Assembly: GCA_031277355.1 (NCBI GenBank)
Contig: JAITMN010000064.1
Location: 1-8,021, forward strand
From: Nevskiaceae bacterium
GTDB taxonomy: Bacteria > Pseudomonadota > Gammaproteobacteria > Steroidobacterales > Steroidobacteraceae
Length of the DNA stretch: 8,021 bases
Reading direction: 5' to 3'
Shown here: positions 1 to 4,770 of the stretch, in pieces
How the letters are laid out: each line of letters starts with the position of its first letter
How positions within the stretch are numbered: position 1 is the stretch's first letter
Notes under the pieces: model-generated
What the model was told of the DNA's origin: nothing
What the model saw: the letters and a program-made list of their open reading frames with translations, nothing else
Databases searched by the model: none
Translations under genes and position numbers: made by a program

Positions 1-174
1 GCGCTCACCGGCAAACCGCAGGTCAGCGGCAGTTCCGGTTATTCGCGGCTGGATGCGGCGGCGGTCAGTTGGGCGCAGCAAGCGGCGCGCTTTACGCCTG
101 CGCGACGCAATGGCGAACCGGTTGCCGCATGCAAGGACATCCGCGTGAACTTTCAGTTGCGGGCGGGCCGGTAA
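1..174 (+). CDS. TonB family C-terminal domain protein (3' end only)
   Basis: Reading frame 1 is open from the window edge to a TAA at 172-174 and encodes the last 57 residues of a protein. The segment SSGYSRLDAAAVSWAQQA followed by RFTPARRNGEPVAAC and a final FQLRAGR matches the TonB C-terminal pattern: SSG, LD, paired alanines, an aromatic-x-PA motif, NG-x-PV, and a closing hydrophobic strand. In that family this domain crosses the periplasm and grips the TonB box of outer-membrane receptors, passing on proton-motive energy from ExbB/ExbD. The N-terminal membrane anchor and proline-rich spacer would lie upstream of the window, so full-length TonB cannot be told from a shorter TonB-domain protein. 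The gene converges on rne across 63 bases. A TonB-dependent receptor lies about 4.6 kb further on, but no functional pairing can be shown from sequence alone. Confidence 0.82.
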   Translation, partial: ALTGKPQVSGSSGYSRLDAAAVSWAQQAARFTPARRNGEPVAACKDIRVNFQLRAGR

Positions 175-195
175 GGCGTTGCGTGATGTGGCTTG

Positions 196-225
196 AGGTC
201 GCGCCATCGGATCATGGCGCGACCT
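196..225. terminator. Perfect inverted repeat between convergent tonB-like gene and rne
   Basis: AGGTCGCGCCAT (196-207) and ATGGCGCGACCT (214-225) are exact reverse complements, separated by the six-base loop CGGATC. The repeat fills much of the 63-base gap between two convergent stop codons, which is where a bidirectional terminator would be expected. A 12-bp GC-rich stem is strong in RNA from either strand. Neither side has a run of thymines after the stem, so it departs from a canonical intrinsic terminator. It could work with Rho, or protect the 3' ends of both mRNAs from exonucleases. The structure is certain and the terminator role is inferred. Confidence 0.6.
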
Positions 226-237
226 TGCACACGGACG

Positions 238-3200
238 CTACTCGTCGCGGTCGCGGAACGGCGAATCGCTGCGAGTGACGGCGGCCGATGACCAGACCAC
301 GGCCGGGCGCGAGGGGCTCGGTGGTGGCGCAGGCGGCTGCGTTTCGTTGGTTGGCGCGGCGGGCTCGTCGGCGGATTCCGCAGCAGGCGGCGCATCGGGC
401 GATGCTTCGCTCGATGCAGCGTCGTGCGGTGCAGCTTGCGCGAACTCCAGCCGATGTTGTTGCTGCGGCTGCTCCCGCACCAATTCCTGCGCGGGCGCAG
501 GTTCTTCGATTGCCACTGGCGGTGAAGAAGGCTCAGCACGTTGCTCAACTTCGAGTGATGGCGCGTGCGCGGATGCAGGCGGCTCAATTTCAGCCAGCGG
601 CGCAGGCGTCGCATCATCGGGCTGCTGCGCAGGCGCGAAGTTCTGCGCGGCTTCAATTGCCGGGCCATCGTTCCAGGCAGCGTTGGTGACGTGAGCCGGT
701 TCGCTACCGGCATCACTGATCGCAGCGCTGGGCGGCGGGTTGAAAGCTTCGGCCGAATGCTGGGCCGCAAAGCTGTCTGCGCCGCTGTTTTCCACGCCTT
801 CGGCCAAGCTGCTTTCGACGCCTTCGCCACCGGCTGCGTCTTCGCCCTGCGGCGTCGTTCCCGCAGCGCCATCACGCTGACCACCACCGCCACCACGACG
901 GCGACGGCGACCGCCGCGACGCGAGCGGCGTTGCTCGCCTTCACCGCGCGGTGCGGCTGAACCTTCGCCGCCTTCCATCGCGCCGGCAGGCGGAGGCGTT
1001 ACATCGATGATGATGTCGGCAGTGGCGGCTGCCACACCACTTGCGCTTGAAGCAGACGCTCCGTGCTGCGATGGCGACGGCAATGGCGACTGCCCGCCCG
1101 AAACACCCGCCGCATTCTCCGGCGCGCCCTGCGCCACATTCTGCGCAGCCTGATCGTTGCGACGCTGTCCGCGTTGCTGCCCGTCCTGCTGCTGACGCTC
1201 ACCACGCTGACGCTCGCGCTGCGCATTGCGCTGATTGTCGCGCGGTTGTTCGCGATTGGCGTCGCGCCCTTCACGATTACCCTCGCGGTTGCCTTCGCGC
1301 TGCGCCGTCTGCTGCACATCCTTCTGCTCGCGCGGATCACGCGCGCGATCACGCTGCTGATTGCTGCGACGTTCGCCATCGCGTCCCTCGCGCCCCTCGC
1401 GTGCGTCTCGACCCTCACGCGCCTCGCCCTGATTGCGTCCATCGCGCCCATGACGATTGCGATTGCGTCCCTCTCCGCGCTGACCCTCACCACGGCCACG
1501 TCCGCGATCACCGCCATGACGCGACCGATCACCGGCACTGCGGGCGCCCGATGCCGCAGCCGCAGGCGCGGGCGCAGCTTCGACCACAGGCTCCGCCGCC
1601 AGCCAGCGCTTCACGCGGCTCCAAAATCCTTCCCCAGACGGCGCCGCCGCCACCGGCGCAGCCGCGCGCGCAGGCGCAGGCTCCGGCGGCAACGGCGCGG
1701 GAATCGACGGCATGATCGGGGCCACCGCCGCAGCGGGCACGCCCGGATTCTTCGGTTGCAGCGCCGACACATCCGGCTGTTCCGGCTGCGCGGGCATTCG
1801 GTAGCTGGCCTGCGCGTTCTCCGACAAGCCCAGCTCATCTTCACGCACGCGCCGAATCGAATACTCCGGCGTCTCGATGTTCGGATTCGGCACGAGGATC
1901 ACATCGACCTCGCACTTCTCCTCGATGTTGCGCAGCGCCGCGCGCTTCTCGTTCATCAGGTACGTTGCCACCGACACCGGCACCTGCACGATCAATCGCG
2001 AAGTGCGTTCCTTGCGCGCATCCTCGCCCGCAAGACGCAGAATCGACAGCGCCATCGACTCCACACTGCGAATACTGCCGATGCCATTGCAGCGCGGGCA
2101 GTTGATGTGGCTCGACTCATCGAGGCTCGGGCGCAACCGCTGACGCGACAGTTCCAGCAACCCAAAGCGCGACAGCCGCCCGATCTGCACACGCGCGCGA
2201 TCCGGCTTCATCGCCTCGCGCAGCCGCTCCTCCACCTCGCGCTGATTCTTGCTCGACTCCATATCGATGAAGTCGATCACGATCAATCCGCCCGCATCGC
2301 GGATACGCAATTGCCGTGCGATTTCATCGGCCGCTTCGAGATTGGTGTTCAGCGCCGTGGCTTCGATGTCGCTGCCGCGCGTGCTGCGCGCGGAGTTGAT
2401 GTCGATCGAAAGCAGCGCTTCGGTGTAGTCGATGACCAGACTGCCGCCGGAGGGCAGTTGCACCTTGTGCGCGTAGGCCGATTCGATCTGGTTCTCGATC
2501 TGGAAGCGCGTGAACAGCGGCACGTCTTCGTTGTAGAGCTTCAGACGGCGCTGCGCCTCCACCGGCATGAAGCGCTGCATGTATTCCTGCGCCTTCAGGA
2601 AGGCCGCGCCGTCGTCCACCAGAATCTCGCCGATGTCGTCGGTGAGATAGTCGCGCAGCGCGCGCGTGACCGGATCGCTTTCCTGGTACACCAGAAACGG
2701 CGCGGGGCGCGAACCGATGGCTTCGGCAATCGCATCCCACTGCGTCTTGAGGTTATCCAAATCCCACTGCAATTCCGGGGCCGAGCGGCCCACACCGGCG
2801 GTGCGGATGATCGCGCCCATGCCGCCGGGGATCACCAGTTGCGACATCGTTTCGCGCATCTGGTCGCGGTCCTCGCCCTCGATGCGCCGCGACACGCCGC
2901 CGGCGCGCGGGCTGTTGGGCATCAATACGAGAAAGCGTCCGGCGAGGCTGATGAAGGTGGTCAGCGCCGCGCCCTTGTTGCCGCGTTCTTCCTTTTCCAC
3001 CTGCACGACGATTTCCTGTCCTTCGAACAGAATCTCGCGGATGTTGCGGTTGCCCTGCGCCTGACCGTCGCGGAAAAACTCCTTCGAGATTTCCTTCAGC
3101 GGCAAAAAACCGTGACGCGGCGCGCCGTAATCGACGAACACCGCTTCGAGCGATGGCTCGATGCGCGCGATGCGCGCTTTGTAGATGTTGGCTTTTTTCT

Positions 3201-3306
3201 GTTCCCGCGAAGGGATTTCAATGCTGAGGTCGTAGAGTTTCTGGCCATCGACCAGAGCCACGCGCAGTTCTTCCTGCTGAGTTGCGTTGACGAGCAATCT
3301 TTTCAT
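238..3306 (-). CDS. rne: Ribonuclease E, complete, with long arginine-rich C-terminal scaffold
   Basis: This is the essential endoribonuclease that starts most mRNA decay, processes rRNA and tRNA precursors, and scaffolds the RNA degradosome at the inner membrane. The protein begins MKRLLVNATQQEELRVALVD, almost as in E. coli. An ATG at 3304-3306 gives 1022 residues (E. coli 1061). An in-frame GTG nine bases upstream would add three residues but is not followed by the family start. Domains in order: S1/5'-sensor region (about 35-215), DNase I-like catalytic domain with the metal-binding aspartates of SIDINSAR (D302) and VIDFID (D345), and the zinc-link CPRC (403-406), all present. A helix with FWSRVKRWL (561-569) resembles the membrane-targeting segment. 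After it comes low-complexity sequence: an Arg/Gly/Glu/Asp/Gln-rich stretch (about 589-716), a second cluster RRSRRGGRRRRRGGGGG (793-809), then an Ala/Pro/Glu-rich acidic tail ending RDRDE. No frameshift is seen. The gene is divergent from rluC, as in E. coli. Confidence 0.97.
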   Translation of the reverse strand: MKRLLVNATQQEELRVALVDGQKLYDLSIEIPSREQKKANIYKARIARIEPSLEAVFVDYGAPRHGFLPLKEISKEFFRDGQAQGNRNIREILFEGQEIVVQVEKEERGNKGAALTTFISLAGRFLVLMPNSPRAGGVSRRIEGEDRDQMRETMSQLVIPGGMGAIIRTAGVGRSAPELQWDLDNLKTQWDAIAEAIGSRPAPFLVYQESDPVTRALRDYLTDDIGEILVDDGAAFLKAQEYMQRFMPVEAQRRLKLYNEDVPLFTRFQIENQIESAYAHKVQLPSGGSLVIDYTEALLSIDINSARSTRGSDIEATALNTNLEAADEIARQLRIRDAGGLIVIDFIDMESSKNQREVEERLREAMKPDRARVQIGRLSRFGLLELSRQRLRPSLDESSHINCPRCNGIGSIRSVESMALSILRLAGEDARKERTSRLIVQVPVSVATYLMNEKRAALRNIEEKCEVDVILVPNPNIETPEYSIRRVREDELGLSENAQASYRMPAQPEQPDVSALQPKNPGVPAAAVAPIMPSIPAPLPPEPAPARAAAPVAAAPSGEGFWSRVKRWLAAEPVVEAAPAPAAAASGARSAGDRSRHGGDRGRGRGEGQRGEGRNRNRHGRDGRNQGEAREGRDAREGREGRDGERRSNQQRDRARDPREQKDVQQTAQREGNREGNREGRDANREQPRDNQRNAQRERQRGERQQQDGQQRGQRRNDQAAQNVAQGAPENAAGVSGGQSPLPSPSQHGASASSASGVAAATADIIIDVTPPPAGAMEGGEGSAAPRGEGEQRRSRRGGRRRRRGGGGGQRDGAAGTTPQGEDAAGGEGVESSLAEGVENSGADSFAAQHSAEAFNPPPSAAISDAGSEPAHVTNAAWNDGPAIEAAQNFAPAQQPDDATPAPLAEIEPPASAHAPSLEVEQRAEPSSPPVAIEEPAPAQELVREQPQQQHRLEFAQAAPHDAASSEASPDAPPAAESADEPAAPTNETQPPAPPPSPSRPAVVWSSAAVTRSDSPFRDRDE
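1159..1542 (-). repeat. Arginine-rich imperfect repeats in the RNase E scaffold
   Basis: This segment encodes RNase E residues about 589-716. It has 37 arginines in about 128 residues and no recognisable fold. Short units recur: GRDG/GRDA/EGRD, REG-REGRD, and GNREGNREGRD. On the DNA this appears as repeated GC-rich words such as TCGCGC and CGCTG with irregular spacing. The family is known to carry RNA-binding arginine-rich regions here (AR1/AR2 in E. coli, repeat motifs in Pseudomonas), so an RNA-binding and condensate-forming role is likely. The exact sequence is not one I recognise. Confidence 0.7.
1600..1626 (-). other. Putative membrane-targeting amphipathic helix of RNase E
   Basis: These codons give FWSRVKRWL (RNase E residues 561-569), preceded by GEG and followed by AAEP. 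Aromatic and aliphatic residues alternate with basic ones in an amphipathic helix pattern, just after a Pro/Ala-rich linker and before the arginine-rich region. This is where segment A (membrane-targeting sequence, about residues 565-582) lies in E. coli RNase E. Position and composition support inner-membrane attachment. This is by analogy, not by alignment. Confidence 0.6.
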
Positions 3307-3314
3307 GAATTCCA

Positions 3315-3330
3315 CTCAAGTATGTTTGAG
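3315..3330 (-). promoter_or_regulatory. Small hairpin beside the rne ribosome-binding region
   Basis: In the rne mRNA sense, CTCAA (RC of 3326-3330) pairs with TTGAG (RC of 3315-3319) across the six-base loop ACATAC. The 3' arm runs into GAGTGGAATTC just before the ATG at 3306, which is the only purine-rich stretch that could serve as a Shine-Dalgarno. Folding would partly hide it. The stem is short (5 bp, mostly A-T/G-C mix), so any effect is uncertain. Confidence 0.35.
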
Positions 3331-3348
3331 CGGCAGGCGAGGCGGGGC

Positions 3349-3366
3349 CGCCCGCAAACGCGGGCG
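3349..3366 (-). promoter_or_regulatory. GC-rich hairpin in the rne 5' leader
   Basis: On the minus strand CGCCCGC-GTTT-GCGGGCG forms a perfect 7-bp, all G/C stem with a four-base loop, ending 42 bases before the rne start codon. RNase E mRNAs are autoregulated through leader hairpins in E. coli. The location fits such a role, but I see no sequence match to the E. coli hp2 or hp3 elements, so the function is inferred from position only. Confidence 0.45.
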
Positions 3367-3668
3367 AGGTCTCCACATCGGCCAGGCGGAAGCGCGACTC
3401 CAGCAGAGCCAGCAGACTGGTGAGCAGCGCGAGGATTGGGTTCAACATCTTGAGTAACAATCTGGCTTCAAACAGGCCCGCGACTCTGACGCGCGTGCCC
3501 GACGACAATCCTTGAATTCCTGCCGGCCAGATGAGGGTTTTTATCCATCGGGCCTGCCGTACGATTAATGAGCGACGCAGCGCGCCGCTTGCCTGCGTGC
3601 TGCTTAAGGTTTTTTAAGGGGCACGCGCCTTCGCGCGCGCCGGCCCGATGCGGCACGACGCGGCGGAG

Positions 3669-3674
3669 TATACT
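3669..3674 (+). promoter_or_regulatory. Probable -10 box of the rluC promoter
   Basis: TATACT matches the sigma-70 -10 consensus at five of six positions and stands out in very GC-rich sequence. A transcript starting about seven bases downstream would have a leader of roughly 20 nt before the GTG at 3703. No convincing -35 hexamer sits 16-18 bases upstream (the sequence there is around CCGATGCG), and there is no TG extension. The box lies inside the longer open frame that begins at 3568, which argues for the later rluC start. Confidence 0.55.
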
Positions 3675-3692
3675 GCGTCCCGTAGCAAAAAC

Positions 3693-3696
3693 AAGG
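3693..3696 (+). promoter_or_regulatory. Shine-Dalgarno that sets the rluC GTG start
   Basis: AAGG (within ACAAGGCG) ends six bases before GTG at 3703-3705, a normal spacing. The alternative ATG at 3568 has no comparable purine run before it and would add 45 residues rich in Arg/Cys/Pro that RluC proteins lack. Confidence 0.6.
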
Positions 3697-3702
3697 CGTT
3701 AC

Positions 3703-4770
3703 GTGAAATCCATCGACGAAAAGCAGGTTGAGACTGGCCCGGAAGCCCCGGACGGGGGCGCGACGCGCACCGCCGTGCGCAAAGAAGTGCTGGGCGAGGA
3801 CGACGCCGGCAGCCGGGTAGACCGGGTGCTGGCGCGGCTGCTGCCCACGGTGCCACGCACGCGGCTGCTGCGGCTGCTGCGCCGGGGCGAGGTGCGTCTG
3901 AACGGCAAGCGCGTCGGCGGCGATGCGAGGGTGGCCGCAGGCGACGTGCTGCGCGTGCCGCCGGTGCGATTGGAAGCGCCGCCTGCGGTTGAGGGCGCGG
4001 CGGCTGAGGGTGGTGGCGCGGCTTCAAAGCGCGTGCCGCCCCGACTCGTCGAAGCGGTGGAAGCCTCGATCGTTCATCAGGACGAACGTCTGCTCGTCAT
4101 CGACAAACCCTCCGGCATCGCCGTGCACGGCGGCAGCGGCATCGGTTTTGGCGTGATCGAAGCGCTGCGTGCCTCGCGTCCGGATGAAACGCTGGAACTG
4201 GTGCATCGCCTGGATCGCGACACCAGCGGCTGTCTGCTGATCGCGCGGCGGCGCTCCACGCTGCGCAGTCTGCATGCGTTGCTGCGTGAAGAAGCCTTCG
4301 ACAAACGCTATCTGGCGTTGCTGCGTGGCAAGTGGGATTTGGGCACCAAGCTGATCGACGCGCCGCTGCGCACCGATCTGCGCGTGGGCGGTGAGCGCAC
4401 CGTGCGCGTGGCGGCCAATGGCAAGCCGGCGCAGACGCAGATTCGTCCGGTGCAGTTCTTCGGCCGATTGGCTACGCTGGTGGAAGTGCGCCTGCTCACC
4501 GGACGCACGCACCAGATTCGCGTGCATGCGGCGTATGCAGGGCATCCGGTCGCTGGCGATGAGAAATACGGAGACGAAGCCTTCAACGAACAACTGCGCG
4601 GCTTTGGTTTGAAACGCCTGTTCCTGCATGCGCACAGCATTGGTTTTACCGATCCGCAGCGACAAGTGGATGTGGCGCTCAGCGCGCCGCTGCCCGATGA
4701 CTTGAAGCAGGTGCTCGATGCACTGAGTCAGCGGGCGGGGAAATTGCGTCCGGCCAGTGTGAACACATGA
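3703..4770 (+). CDS. rluC: 23S rRNA pseudouridine synthase RluC
   Basis: RluC converts uridines 955, 2504 and 2580 (E. coli numbering) of 23S rRNA to pseudouridine. With the GTG start the protein is 355 residues (E. coli 319). Residues about 32-90 form an S4 RNA-binding domain (AGSRVDRVLARLL, LLRRGEVRLNGKRV, AGDVLRVPPVRL). An Ala/Gly-rich linker (92-110) leads to the RluA-type catalytic domain: VIDKPSGIAVHGGSGIGFGV, then HRLDRDTSG with the catalytic aspartate at D171, and later LTGRTHQIRVHAAYAGHPV and DEKYGD. Motifs HGGSG-x-x-FGVIE and LDRDTSG favour RluC over RluD or RluA. The N-terminal 30 residues are a charged extension of no known role. It is divergent from rne, as in E. coli, and its TGA overlaps the ATG of the receptor gene by four bases (ATGA), suggesting one transcript and coupled translation. 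Confidence 0.95.
   Translation: MKSIDEKQVETGPEAPDGGATRTAVRKEVLGEDDAGSRVDRVLARLLPTVPRTRLLRLLRRGEVRLNGKRVGGDARVAAGDVLRVPPVRLEAPPAVEGAAAEGGGAASKRVPPRLVEAVEASIVHQDERLLVIDKPSGIAVHGGSGIGFGVIEALRASRPDETLELVHRLDRDTSGCLLIARRRSTLRSLHALLREEAFDKRYLALLRGKWDLGTKLIDAPLRTDLRVGGERTVRVAANGKPAQTQIRPVQFFGRLATLVEVRLLTGRTHQIRVHAAYAGHPVAGDEKYGDEAFNEQLRGFGLKRLFLHAHSIGFTDPQRQVDVALSAPLPDDLKQVLDALSQRAGKLRPASVNT

Larger units (their letters stand above)
3307..3702. promoter_or_regulatory. Divergent rne / rluC control region
   Basis: This 396-base region separates the divergent rne and rluC starts and must hold both promoters and the rne leader. The rluC side has a good -10 box at 3669-3674. On the minus strand the best rne promoter candidate I can find is weak: GATAAA (RC of 3540-3545) with TTAATC 17 bases upstream (RC of 3563-3568). 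It would give a leader of roughly 220-230 nt. E. coli rne also has a long structured leader through which RNase E destabilises its own mRNA. Two inverted repeats in the leader are listed separately. Bases 3604-3619 contain TTAAGG twice with a 10-base period in an AT-rich patch, next to a GC-rich stem (3620-3641, one mismatch). No tRNA or recognisable riboswitch is seen. Confidence 0.6.

Noticed and set aside
153..944. A 263-codon minus-strand frame overlapping the rne 3' end
   Set aside because: It is a shifted frame of the low-complexity scaffold. Its Arg/Ser/Pro-heavy composition comes from the repetitive GC-rich DNA, while the rne frame itself is intact to its stop.
1159..1542. Possible CRISPR-like or tandem repeat array
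   Set aside because: The repetition is irregular, has no constant repeat and spacer lengths, and is explained by the arginine-rich coding sequence of rne.
1063..3423. A 786-codon open frame on the plus strand, antisense to rne
   Set aside because: It mirrors the codon structure of the conserved rne gene. Its translation is rich in Arg/His/Leu with no recognisable domain, and no ribosome-binding site or promoter was found. Long antisense frames are common in high-GC genes.
3568..3702. Extended rluC start at the ATG at 3568 (400 residues)
   Set aside because: The extra 45 residues are unlike RluC proteins, the -10 box lies inside the extension, and the GTG at 3703 has a properly spaced AAGG.
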